64,000 nucleotides of DNA from an uncultured Lachnospiraceae bacterium (GTDB lineage: Bacteria; Bacillota; Clostridia; Lachnospirales; Lachnospiraceae), in assembly GCA_947626435.1 (NCBI GenBank), contig CANQSB010000004.1, positions 1-64,000 on the forward strand. Reading direction: 5' to 3'. The notes beneath the pieces were generated by a model that did no database searches, was not told the DNA's origin, and saw only the letters and a program-made list of their open reading frames with translations. A program made the position numbers and the translations under genes. This document shows positions 38,363 to 47,627 of the stretch, in pieces (the stretch's first letter is position 1; each line of letters opens with the position of its first letter).

Positions 38363-38956
38363 TCAGACAGTAAACGCAATTTCCCATTCTCCGCTGATAA
38401 CAAGCGGTTGATCGCCTTTAGACGCTGCTGTGAAAGACTTAATTATCAGCGTATAATCACCATTATCAAGATTTTGATAAGGAACGGTCATTTCTGCTTT
38501 CCCATCAGCATAATCAAACATTTCCGTTGGCAGGCTGTCAATGACAGTTTTTCCGTTTGAATCAACAATTTTATAGTCATTCAGTTTTAGGCTGTCAAAT
38601 GCCGCATATGGAAATGCTGAGGGATCGACTGCTTCTGCAACGACAGTTATTTTTTCGGCATCAGCCATAACAGATACCTTTATCTCATTTGTTGTCTGTT
38701 CATATTTTGTCCCGACAACAGCGCCGTCATATCGGATAATATCCTTAAAAAAGCCATGATAAGCTGCGCCTGCTGCCGTACAGCCTAAACAAACAGATAC
38801 AGCAGCAGTAACAATAATACGTTTTACAATGTTTTTTTGCTTATTCATATTTTTGACCTCCATCATCTTTTCGCAATTTTTTATGAGTTCTTCCTTTGTT
38901 TCGTCTGACATCACGATTTTCCGAGCGGAAATTTTCAGATTTTCGTAATCCATCAA
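38363..38956 (-). CDS. Anti-sigma-like membrane protein (DUF4179-type)
   Basis: N-terminal cytoplasmic segment, one TM, overlapping upstream sigma gene. Confidence 0.65.
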   Translation of the reverse strand: MMDYENLKISARKIVMSDETKEELIKNCEKMMEVKNMNKQKNIVKRIIVTAAVSVCLGCTAAGAAYHGFFKDIIRYDGAVVGTKYEQTTNEIKVSVMADAEKITVVAEAVDPSAFPYAAFDSLKLNDYKIVDSNGKTVIDSLPTEMFDYADGKAEMTVPYQNLDNGDYTLIIKSFTAASKGDQPLVISGEWEIAFTV

Positions 38957-39441
38957 AAACCCCCCTTTAAGTAAATTTCTTTCAGCATCTTTCGACCTGT
39001 CTGCAGCCGCATTTTTACAGTTGAGGGAGTTTTCCTTATAATTTCTGCTATTTCATTTACCTTGTAACCCTCAATGTAATAAAGTGTTATAACAAGACGA
39101 TACTTTTCAGGTATTGACATAAGAACTTCTATTATGTCAGTATCAGTTTTATCGGGCAGTAACTCCTGCAGATCATCAATATTTATTTCCCTGTGTCGGA
39201 ATTTGAACCTGAAAATATCCCTGCACTTGTTCTTGGCGGTTGTTATCAGCCACGCCTTTTCGTGATCGGAGTTTTTAAATCCGTCCTTTTTCCTGAGATA
39301 ACTTACAACAGTATCCTGTACGGCATCTTTAGCATCTGCCTCATTGCCAAGCATAATGAAACATAAACGAAACAGCAGATTGCCATATGTGTTAAAAACT
39401 TCCTCACAGTTGCCAATAGGTTTTTTATTTGATATGCTCAC
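38953..39441 (-). CDS. ECF RNA polymerase sigma factor
   Basis: Sigma-70 region 2 and 4: DAKDAVQDTVVSYL, YYIEGYKVNEIAEIIRKTPSTVKMRLQTGRKML. Confidence 0.92.
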   Translation of the reverse strand: MSISNKKPIGNCEEVFNTYGNLLFRLCFIMLGNEADAKDAVQDTVVSYLRKKDGFKNSDHEKAWLITTAKNKCRDIFRFKFRHREINIDDLQELLPDKTDTDIIEVLMSIPEKYRLVITLYYIEGYKVNEIAEIIRKTPSTVKMRLQTGRKMLKEIYLKGGF

Positions 39442-39572
39442 TTTTCAGCCTCCCTTCAATACATATACGTTTTAAATTGCGTTTTGGTCAATTTTTTTCA
39501 AAAAAATATTAAAAGGCAGGACAGGAATATGACAAGAGAAAAATATGCTCTCATAGCGGTTGCAATAATAAA

Positions 39573-39608
39573 AGGTCTTCTATGATTTTATTCTATCATA
39601 GAAGACCT
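39573..39608 (-). terminator. Intrinsic terminator of downstream sigma/DUF4179 module
   Basis: 14-bp perfect stem AGGTCTTCTATGAT...ATCATAGAAGACCT followed on minus strand by TTTTATTATT. Confidence 0.85.
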
Positions 39609-39651
39609 CATATATTTTTATGGAAAATTTTTAATGGGATTTCTTATCCCG

Positions 39652-40755
39652 TCATTGCAGCTCTAATTTGGTGCGCTCAGTGCCAAACAGCAGCGAGGCG
39701 ACTTCGTCAATGTCGAGGAAATTATTAAACCTAAAGGTATCAATTATTTCTCCGTCTGTCTGCGTTTCGCCCATATAGCTGATATTCAGGTCAATGATTT
39801 CGCCGTTTTTCATCGCGACACCCTTCAAATCAATCTCATTCCTCAGTCCGGCGTTTATTGTGTACAGCTTGTCGATTGCGGGCTGGAAGCTCTGCAAATC
39901 GTAATATATGACTACTGACAAAGGCGTGATTTCGACCTTATTCACAGTTAACGGTACATCAGCGATAGAAAGCCCGTCATCAGGATCATAGGCGAGCGCC
40001 TGTCCTTGTATGTCCGTGACTGGAATACTGAAAGTCCACGGTCCTTTGACTGTTTTTGAACCCGCCCCGTTTTCATTGCAGCAGACAAGATTGCTTAATG
40101 TTATAGTCAGGCTGTTGTCTTTGAAATCATAGCTGTGATTGATACTGTCAAAGCTGAAATCAATATAGAACTGGCTGCTTTTCCTGCGGTCTTCGCCTGA
40201 TGAGAAAAATGCGTGGCTGACACCGTTTATGGGACTTTCCTCGGACAGCCGTACATCAGCCGGTGACGGGTTTTGTGTTGAAAACAGCGCTGTATCGGCG
40301 TTTGAAATCTCTATGCCGCTAAAAGAGCTGAAACCGTCAAAAACAGTTTTGTCCGAGGAGGCTTCAAACAGCAGGTATATATAATCTGCATCATGCACGG
40401 CATGCATAGGCGTAATCGTGATGCCGCCAGCCGTGGCGGGTGCTGACAGGGCGCTCACTATGCCTGAATCCTCCATTTTTTCCTGAAGCTCAGCCGAGGG
40501 CGAGCCGAATATCCTAAGCAGCCGCTCATTCCATTGAAAATGTTCTGCGGCAAACGCTGTCGCGCCTATGACAAGCGTAAATGCAGCCGCAAGCGCCGCA
40601 GCTTTCGGGAGATTTGGCAGCTTGTGCCTTTCTTTTGAAATAGTATTTTGCAAATCGCTTTTTTCCCGTTCCCTTATCTGTTCCAATGCTTCAATAACCT
40701 TTGCATGCACTTCCTCTGGAACGTCAATTTGTTTTTGTTTTCTGTATGCCTTCAT
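39652..40755 (-). CDS. DUF4179-domain anti-sigma-like protein
   Basis: Cytoplasmic N-terminus, TM AAALAAAFTLVIGATAFAA, extracytoplasmic domain; downstream of sigma gene. Confidence 0.75.
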   Translation of the reverse strand: MKAYRKQKQIDVPEEVHAKVIEALEQIREREKSDLQNTISKERHKLPNLPKAAALAAAFTLVIGATAFAAEHFQWNERLLRIFGSPSAELQEKMEDSGIVSALSAPATAGGITITPMHAVHDADYIYLLFEASSDKTVFDGFSSFSGIEISNADTALFSTQNPSPADVRLSEESPINGVSHAFFSSGEDRRKSSQFYIDFSFDSINHSYDFKDNSLTITLSNLVCCNENGAGSKTVKGPWTFSIPVTDIQGQALAYDPDDGLSIADVPLTVNKVEITPLSVVIYYDLQSFQPAIDKLYTINAGLRNEIDLKGVAMKNGEIIDLNISYMGETQTDGEIIDTFRFNNFLDIDEVASLLFGTERTKLELQ

Positions 40756-40772
40756 GATAATAAATTACCTCC

Positions 40773-41279
40773 TCAGATTAATTTTTCCTTCAAAAGCTTT
40801 CTGCCACGGTGGAGCCGTACACGTATGCTGCCGTCGGACATTCCTGTGATTTGAGCGATTTCCTTTGTCGAGTAACCGCCGATATAGTGGAGCACAAGGG
40901 GCAGCCTGTATTCGTCGTCAAGCCGTTCAAGCTCGTAATAAAGCTCTGAAAAATCTGCCTGTTCCGTGCGTGTGCTGGCGGGTGTCAGGTTTTCGGCGTA
41001 ATCGTCGTAGGAAACGGCAGCGTGCCTGTCAAGGCTGCGCAGCAGGTCATAACACTCGTTTATTAAAATCCTTGTAATCCATGTCTTGAAATATCGTTCC
41101 TCCTTGAGCGTGTCCAGTCTTTCATATGCGGACAGGATTGCATCCTGCATGGCGTCTGCGCAGTCAGCGTCGTTTTTGAGTATGGAGCGCGCGACGCGGT
41201 AAAGGCTTGGCTCGGCTTCAAGGACTTTTTTGGCAAATTCCTCGCCTGACATAGCTGTATTTTTTGCCGTTTTTTTCAT
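40773..41279 (-). CDS. ECF RNA polymerase sigma factor
   Basis: DCADAMQDAILSAYERL, LPLVLHYIGGYSTKEIAQITGMSDGSIRVRLHRGRKLLKE. Confidence 0.93.
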   Translation of the reverse strand: MKKTAKNTAMSGEEFAKKVLEAEPSLYRVARSILKNDADCADAMQDAILSAYERLDTLKEERYFKTWITRILINECYDLLRSLDRHAAVSYDDYAENLTPASTRTEQADFSELYYELERLDDEYRLPLVLHYIGGYSTKEIAQITGMSDGSIRVRLHRGRKLLKEKLI

Positions 41280-41510
41280 ATTTGGAGATACACCTCCTTT
41301 TTGGCGTTGCAGTGCGCTGATACGCAGTTCTGCGGTTTAAGCTTACTGCAATCAGAACTGTTGCGCAAGCAATAGAATTTGGTATGCTTAAATGAGCATA
41401 TCTTGTAAAGCTTTACACTATTTAGACGGATTTGGACAGGGAAATGTTACAGGGGGTTAAAATAATGTTTTAATAGTGCAGAGATTTTAAAACGATAAAA
41501 ATAATAGTAC

Positions 41511-41539
41511 TTTACAATAAAAATGCTATTTGCTATAAT
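41511..41539 (+). promoter_or_regulatory. Sigma-A-type promoter upstream of MBOAT gene
   Basis: TTTACA - 17 bp - TATAAT. Confidence 0.6.
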
Positions 41540-41599
41540 AAAAACCGTGCACTAATAATGACCAATATGGTGAAAAAGGATAAGAAAGAAGGAGTACAT

Positions 41600-43225
41600 A
41601 TGCTGTTTAATTCTATTGAATTTTTGATTTTCTTTCCAATAGTAATCTGCGTATATTTTATTTTGCCTAAAAAGTTCAAACAGCTTTGGCTTTTGATTGC
41701 GAGCTATTATTTTTATATGTGCTGGAATGCAAAATATGCGCTGCTGCTGCTTTTCTCGACTGTAGTGACATTTTGCAGCGGCCTGATGCTTGAAAAGGCA
41801 AAGCATATTGAAGCAGGTGAAAAGGATAAAAAGAAAATTTTAAACGCAATAGTGGCGGGAAGCTTTATTTTAAATTTAGCGGTGCTATTTTTCTTTAAGT
41901 ACACCAATTTTGCACTGCAGGCTCTGTCTGGTTTCTTGTCAAGGGCTTTATACATATACATAGATGTCCCTGTATTTGATATTGTACTGCCAGTCGGAAT
42001 TTCCTTTTACACGTTTCAGGCGCTGAGTTATACTATGGACGTGTACAGAAACGAGATTTATGCGGAAAAAAATTTTATCCGATATGCCCTTTTTGTATCG
42101 TTTTTTCCGCAGCTGGTAGCAGGACCAATTGAGCGTTCAAAAAATCTGTTAAAGCAGCTGAATGTCCCTAAAAAATTCTGTTTTGAAAATTTTAGGGAAG
42201 GCTTGCTTTTGATGCTGTGGGGATATTTTTTAAAGGTGGTAATTGCAGACAGGATAGCTGTTTTTGTTGATACGGTATATAATGACTATGCTACGTATGC
42301 AGGGTGGTATTTGATTATTGCGACAATGCTGTTTGCAGTGCAGATTTACTGTGATTTTTACGGATATTCGAGCATAGCGGTAGGGACGGCTAAAGTGCTT
42401 GGCATAAAGCTTATGGAAAATTTCAATGCGCCTTATTTCTCGGCTACGGTATCACAGTTTTGGCGTAATTGGCATATTTCATTGACCTCATGGTTTAGGG
42501 ATTATTTATACATTCCACTGGGAGGTAATTGCTCAAATATAGCAAAATATGGAAAAGTGGGTAACACAGACGAAATAAAAGCCAATTATGATACAAAAGT
42601 GGGGATAATAGAACAATATAGGGATATATTTATAACCATAGTGGGGGGGGGGGCAAATTACAGGCGTATTCGCAAGTATTTGAATAAAATAATAGTTTTT
42701 CTGGTGAGCGGTTTATGGCATGGCGCAGATTTCTCCTATATAGCATGGGGCGGAATAAATGGATTATACCAGGTTATAGGCGAGATGCTGCAGCCTGTCA
42801 GGGACAAGGCAGTTTCTGTTTTAAAGCTCAATAGGGATTCAATAGGGCATAGGCTGGCAAAGATTTTTGTGACGTTTGCGTTGATTGATTTTTCATGGAT
42901 ATTTTTCAGGGCATCGGGAATATCAGATGCGATTATGATTATAAAATCAATCTTTACGGTAAGAAATCCATGGATTCTTTTTGACGGCTCTCTGTATAAA
43001 TGCGGACTGGATATCAAAAATTTCCACCTGATGATTATAAGCATTGCTGTTCTTGCGTTTGCGGATTTGTGCAAATGCAGGAACATAAGGCTGAGGGATG
43101 TAATTATCCGGCAGGATTATTGGTTCAGGTGGATATTTGTCGCGGCAGCGGTGACGTTTATTTTGACGTTTGGGATTTGGGGCGCGAATTATAATGCGGC
43201 AAACTTTATATACTTCCAATTTTAG
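41600..43225 (+). CDS. MBOAT-family O-acyltransferase (AlgI/DltB-like)
   Basis: NFNAPYFSATVSQFWRNWHISLTSWFRDYLYIPLGG, FLVSGLWHGADFSYIAWG; ATG 41600 after ggag. Confidence 0.93.
   Translation: MLFNSIEFLIFFPIVICVYFILPKKFKQLWLLIASYYFYMCWNAKYALLLLFSTVVTFCSGLMLEKAKHIEAGEKDKKKILNAIVAGSFILNLAVLFFFKYTNFALQALSGFLSRALYIYIDVPVFDIVLPVGISFYTFQALSYTMDVYRNEIYAEKNFIRYALFVSFFPQLVAGPIERSKNLLKQLNVPKKFCFENFREGLLLMLWGYFLKVVIADRIAVFVDTVYNDYATYAGWYLIIATMLFAVQIYCDFYGYSSIAVGTAKVLGIKLMENFNAPYFSATVSQFWRNWHISLTSWFRDYLYIPLGGNCSNIAKYGKVGNTDEIKANYDTKVGIIEQYRDIFITIVGGGANYRRIRKYLNKIIVFLVSGLWHGADFSYIAWGGINGLYQVIGEMLQPVRDKAVSVLKLNRDSIGHRLAKIFVTFALIDFSWIFFRASGISDAIMIIKSIFTVRNPWILFDGSLYKCGLDIKNFHLMIISIAVLAFADLCKCRNIRLRDVIIRQDYWFRWIFVAAAVTFILTFGIWGANYNAANFIYFQF
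42643..42653 (+). repeat. Homopolymeric G11 tract inside the MBOAT CDS
   Basis: ccatagtGGGGGGGGGGGcaaatt. Confidence 0.95.
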
Positions 43226-43241
43226 AGAGGCGGAAAAAAAT

Positions 43242-44729
43242 ATGTGGGAAAAATTAAAGAAAATAATCAGCTGTGTGATTGCAGCAGCCGTAACTATTTC
43301 AATGCTTGGGTACATGACAGACTTATTGGAAAGAAAGGACAGCGACTTAAAATATCAGGATTTTTTTGATCAGGATGAGGAGTTTGACGTATTATTTATG
43401 GGTACAAGCCATGTCATAAACGCGGTATATCCTATGGAGCTTTGGAAAGACTACGGCATAGTGTCCTACAATTTTGGCGGGCATAGCAACCAATTTGCCA
43501 CTACGTATTGGGTTATGGAAAATGCGCTTGATTATACGAAGCCGAAACTCATGGTGATTGACTGTCTGACACTTTCTGGCGCTTGGAAATGTTCGGATAT
43601 TTTTTCATATATGCACTTGTCCCTTGACGCTTTTCCTCTTAGTGTGACTAAGGTGCGCGCAGTATGGGACTTGCTTGACGATCCAGTTCTGCAGGAGGCG
43701 ATTGACAATGGTAAGGCAAGAGAGAGCGATGAGCCTAGGACTAAAATAGGCCTGCTGTGGGATTATTCAGCATACCATTCAAGGTGGAACGAGGTCAAGG
43801 AGTCAGATTTTAATCCAGTGCCCCAAAGAGAAAAAGGCGCTGAGTCAAGGATAAATCTCGTACAGGCAGGCTTTAATAAAATCCCGCGCGAAAAGAAGAT
43901 TGAGGGCGGTACTGTAGGAGAGGAATACCTCTGCAGAATGATAGAGGACTGTCAAAGGAGAAATATTGAGGTTTTGCTTACATATTTGCCGTTTCCCGCA
44001 GGAGAGGGGCAGCAGATGGAGGCAAACAGGGTATATGATATAGCGGAAAAATACGGCGTGGATTATATTAATTTTTTGGATTTGGATATCGTAAATTATG
44101 GAGTTGACTGCTTTGATGCCAATTCACATCTCAATCCTTCGGGCGCGCGGAAGGTTACTAAATATTTGGGACAGTACATTACAGAGCATTATGGCATAGA
44201 GGATAAACGAAGCAATGCGGACTATGAATTTTGGGATACGGATTACAGCGAATATGAGGCAATGAAGGACAGCAATATCAAAGCGCAAAGTTCGATAGTT
44301 AATTATCCGATGTTGCTGTCAGGCGATAAAATTAATGTAATTATAGAAGTGCGCAATAAAGACATCTTCAAAAATCAGCTTATGCTGAACCTGTTCAGGA
44401 ATATGGGCGTAAACACGGACGAGCTTGGAGATAATACTGACATCATTCTGATAAAAAATGGCGGGGAAAAAGCGTGGGTGTTTAATGACTTTAAGGCTTC
44501 AGGAGGAAGTGCGGATACGGAGCTTGGGCGCATTTATATTTCTGGGGAAAGGAACGGATATTATGATATTATGCTGAACGAGCGTAAGATTTTTGAAGGA
44601 AATATCAATGAAAATAATTGCATGAAAATAGCCGTTTACAGGAGTGGGGAGCCTATAGATAATGTCAAATTTGTATATAGTGTGAACCCTGAAACGACGA
44701 TTGTAAATGTAGCATCCGTGGAAAGATAG
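43242..44729 (+). CDS. SGNH/AlgJ-like extracytoplasmic protein, partner of MBOAT
   Basis: N-terminal TM; FMGTSHVINAVYPMEL, C-terminal DANSHLNPSGARKVTKYLG; ORF track start 43170. Confidence 0.75.
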   Translation: MWEKLKKIISCVIAAAVTISMLGYMTDLLERKDSDLKYQDFFDQDEEFDVLFMGTSHVINAVYPMELWKDYGIVSYNFGGHSNQFATTYWVMENALDYTKPKLMVIDCLTLSGAWKCSDIFSYMHLSLDAFPLSVTKVRAVWDLLDDPVLQEAIDNGKARESDEPRTKIGLLWDYSAYHSRWNEVKESDFNPVPQREKGAESRINLVQAGFNKIPREKKIEGGTVGEEYLCRMIEDCQRRNIEVLLTYLPFPAGEGQQMEANRVYDIAEKYGVDYINFLDLDIVNYGVDCFDANSHLNPSGARKVTKYLGQYITEHYGIEDKRSNADYEFWDTDYSEYEAMKDSNIKAQSSIVNYPMLLSGDKINVIIEVRNKDIFKNQLMLNLFRNMGVNTDELGDNTDIILIKNGGEKAWVFNDFKASGGSADTELGRIYISGERNGYYDIMLNERKIFEGNINENNCMKIAVYRSGEPIDNVKFVYSVNPETTIVNVASVER

Positions 44730-44805
44730 AGGTTAAAAGCATAAAGTCTTAATTGATACTAATGTGGCATTGAGTAAGTAAAAAAGGAAATTAAAAAGTT
44801 TGAAA

Positions 44806-44840
44806 ATTCCCTTGACATCGCCGCGCAAAGGGAATATTAT
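44806..44840 (+). promoter_or_regulatory. trp operon promoter with overlapping 8-bp inverted repeat
   Basis: TTGACA (44812-44817) - 17 bp - TATTAT (44835-44840); ATTCCCTT (44806-44813) / AAGGGAAT (44828-44835). Confidence 0.8.
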
Positions 44841-44867
44841 AAGTAAAGAATAAATATTTCAAACTGA

Positions 44868-45134
44868 TGACCAAGAAGAGTACGCGTGTTGTAAGATTTT
44901 CAGAGAGCTGCGGGTGGTGTGAACGCGGCAGTCGATGATGCGGGGAATGGACTTGGGAAGGCGGGAGCAACGAGCGTATGCTCTAGTAATGCCCGACGGG
45001 ATTTCCACCCGTTATAGAGGAAGACGTATGATGGTACGTGCAGAGGGGATGTATTTTGATACATCAATTTAGGTGGCACCGCAGAGGTTTATTATAAGCT
45101 TCTGTCCTAAGTATTTAGGACAGAAGCTTTTTTG
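44868..45134 (+). promoter_or_regulatory. Tryptophan-type T-box leader
   Basis: cagagagctgcgggtggtgtgaa stem I motif, GAA-TGG-A candidate specifier at 44948-44950, T-box AGGTGGCACCGC at 45071-45082, then terminator. Confidence 0.93.
45096..45134 (+). terminator. T-box-regulated intrinsic terminator
   Basis: AAGCTTCTGTCCTAA-gta-TTTAGGACAGAAGCTTTTTT. Confidence 0.92.
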
Positions 45135-45291
45135 ATGTATTTGGCACATATGGTTTGAAATTAATTGATTAAGCGGCGGCGCCCTTTTTCACACGTCAAA
45201 CAAGGGCGTATTGGAGAATAATTTGCCATCATATACGAGATATTACTGAAAACAATATGCGCTAAAATAAAAGCGGAAAAGAGGTAAAAAG

Positions 45292-46755
45292 ATGATTAAG
45301 CCGACATATGAACAGGTAAAGCAGTACGAAAAGAATTACACATACGTTCCAGTATGCATGGAAATTCTGGCTGACGACACTACGCCGATACTTATGCTGC
45401 GAAAGCTTGCGGCTCTTGACGAGCAGTATTTCCTTCTGGAGAGCGTGGAGGGCGGCAATTTGGGCAGGTATTCATTTTTGGGCTATCACCCCAAGCTTAA
45501 CGTTTCCTGCAAAAACGGCATAACTAAGGTAAAGGAAAATGGAATGGTGCGCATACAGGAAGGCAAGCCGAAAGCCGCGCTGCAGAGCATACTAGAAAAA
45601 TACCGCTCACCGCAGATAGAGGGGCTTCCGACATTTACGGGCGGGCTTGTCGGGTACTTTGCGTATGAAATGATACAGTACGCCGAGCCAAAGCTAAAAA
45701 TCAAGCAGAGTGACGTAAATGACTTCGAGCTTATGATGTTCGACAAGCTAATCGTTTTTGACCAGCTGCGCCGCACACTTTGCATTATCGTAAACGCGAG
45801 AACCGCTGACGGAAAGGCAGGCTACGACAGGGCAGTTGAGGAGCTGCATGCGTTTGTGGAAACGCTCAGAATCACTGAGCCCGCGCCATATGAGGAGCCG
45901 CTCCCCGCGCCGAAGTTTACGTGCAACCTCAGCAAAGAAGAATATTGCCAAATGGTTGAAAAGACAAAACATTACATCAGGGAGGGCGACATTTTCCAGG
46001 GTGTTATTTCGAGGAGGTTTGAGGCGGATTACGACGGCAGCCTTTTAAACGCATACAGGGTGCTGCGCACAACAAACCCGTCGCCGTATATGTACTATAT
46101 GCAGATAAACGATATGCAGATTGCGGGCACTTCGCCTGAAACGATGGTAAAGCTCACCGACAAAAAGCTTATGACTTTTCCTGTCGCGGGCACGAGAAAA
46201 CGCGGAAAAGACAAGGAGGAGGATATAGCGCTTGAGCATGAGCTTCTTGCCGATAAAAAGGAGTGCGCCGAGCACAATATGCTTGTAGACCTTGCGAGAA
46301 ACGACCTCGGGCGCATTTCAGAGTACGGCAGCGTCAAGGTTGACGACTATATGGCAATCCACAGGTTTTCAAAGGTAATGCATATCGCAAGCACTGTTAC
46401 TGGCACGATTGCCGAGGGGAAAACGTGTCCTGACACAATCGAGGCGCTGCTCCCCGCGGGAACGCTTTCGGGCGCGCCGAAATTCAGGGCGTGCGAGATA
46501 ATTGACGAGCTTGAGCCCGTGCCGAGGGGAGTTTACGGCGGGGCTATCGGCTACCTTGATTTCAGCGGAAACCTTGACGTGTGCATTGCTATAAGGACAG
46601 CGGTTAAAAAAGGAAAAAAGGTGTTTGTGCAGGCAGGCGCGGGCATTGTGGCGGACTCAATACCCGAAAATGAATATCAGGAATGTGCAAATAAGGCAGG
46701 AGCCGTAATAGAAGCGATAAGACTGACCGAAGAATATTGCAGCCCCAAGCGCTGA
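45292..46755 (+). CDS. trpE: Anthranilate synthase component I
   Basis: Chorismate-binding motifs LPAGTLSGAPKFRACEIIDELEP, VQAGAGIVADS; first gene of trp operon. Confidence 0.97.
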   Translation: MIKPTYEQVKQYEKNYTYVPVCMEILADDTTPILMLRKLAALDEQYFLLESVEGGNLGRYSFLGYHPKLNVSCKNGITKVKENGMVRIQEGKPKAALQSILEKYRSPQIEGLPTFTGGLVGYFAYEMIQYAEPKLKIKQSDVNDFELMMFDKLIVFDQLRRTLCIIVNARTADGKAGYDRAVEELHAFVETLRITEPAPYEEPLPAPKFTCNLSKEEYCQMVEKTKHYIREGDIFQGVISRRFEADYDGSLLNAYRVLRTTNPSPYMYYMQINDMQIAGTSPETMVKLTDKKLMTFPVAGTRKRGKDKEEDIALEHELLADKKECAEHNMLVDLARNDLGRISEYGSVKVDDYMAIHRFSKVMHIASTVTGTIAEGKTCPDTIEALLPAGTLSGAPKFRACEIIDELEPVPRGVYGGAIGYLDFSGNLDVCIAIRTAVKKGKKVFVQAGAGIVADSIPENEYQECANKAGAVIEAIRLTEEYCSPKR

Positions 46756-46792
46756 TAAGAAGGTTTGGAATACACTTAGCAATTACTTGACG

Positions 46793-46970
46793 GTTTTAAT
46801 TATTAAGACCATTATATTATTGGAATAGTTAATAATAAATTTAACAAAGATGATGATTTTAAAGTTTGGATTATTAAGACCAATATATATTGGAATAGTT
46901 AATAGTAAATTTAACAAAGATGATGATTTTAAAGTTTTAATTATTAATACCATTATATTATTAGAATAGA
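46793..46970. repeat. 70-71 bp tandem repeat, about 2.5 copies, between trpE and trpG
   Basis: Copies at 46793-46863, 46864-46933 and partial 46934-46970: gtttTAATTATTAAGACCATTATATTATTGGAATAGTTAATAATAAATTTAACAAAGATGATGATTTTAAA. Confidence 0.95.
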
Positions 46971-46984
46971 GGTGACGTGTTTAA

Positions 46985-47566
46985 ATGATTTTACTTGTTG
47001 ACAATTACGACAGCTTTTCGTTTAATCTTGTTCAGGCAATCGGCGAGCTGATTGGCGGCAAAGAGGAGCTCAAGGTTATACGCAATGACGAAATGACAGT
47101 TGACGAGATACTTTCGCTTTCTCCGTCGCATATAGTGCTTTCGCCGGGACCTGGCAAGCCCTCTGACGCGGGCATATGCGAGGAGCTCATACGCGCCGTG
47201 AATGATGACGGGACAATCCCGCTGCTCGGCGTGTGCCTCGGGCATCAGGCAATCTGCGAGGCGCTTGGCGGCAGGATATCATACGCGCCAGAGCTTATGC
47301 ACGGAAAGCAGAGCAGAGTGACAGTAGATACGAAATGCCCGATATTCAAGGGGCTTTCAAAGGAGCTTGACGTGGCAAGATACCACTCGCTCGTGGCTGA
47401 CAGGAATTTTATCCCAGAGACGCTTGAAGTCACGGCGGCGGACGATGCGGGCGTGGTGATGGCGGTGCAGCACAAAAACGGGAAAATTTTCGGGCTGCAG
47501 TTCCACCCTGAGTCAATAATGACGCCTGCGGGCAAGGATATGGTGAAAAATTTTTTATCAATATAA
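46985..47566 (+). CDS. trpG: Anthranilate synthase component II (glutamine amidotransferase)
   Basis: LVDNYDSFSFNLVQ, LSPGPGKPSDAG, GVCLGHQAI, LQFHPES. Confidence 0.97.
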   Translation: MILLVDNYDSFSFNLVQAIGELIGGKEELKVIRNDEMTVDEILSLSPSHIVLSPGPGKPSDAGICEELIRAVNDDGTIPLLGVCLGHQAICEALGGRISYAPELMHGKQSRVTVDTKCPIFKGLSKELDVARYHSLVADRNFIPETLEVTAADDAGVVMAVQHKNGKIFGLQFHPESIMTPAGKDMVKNFLSI

Positions 47567-47627
47567 ATGTAAATGAAAAATATAATATGACAGGCTGTAT
47601 ATCAGCGAAAGGAAAGGAGCAGTAAAA

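Noticed and set aside
46793-46970. CRISPR array
   Set aside because: The repeats are directly adjacent 70-71 bp units without unique spacers; no cas genes in the window.
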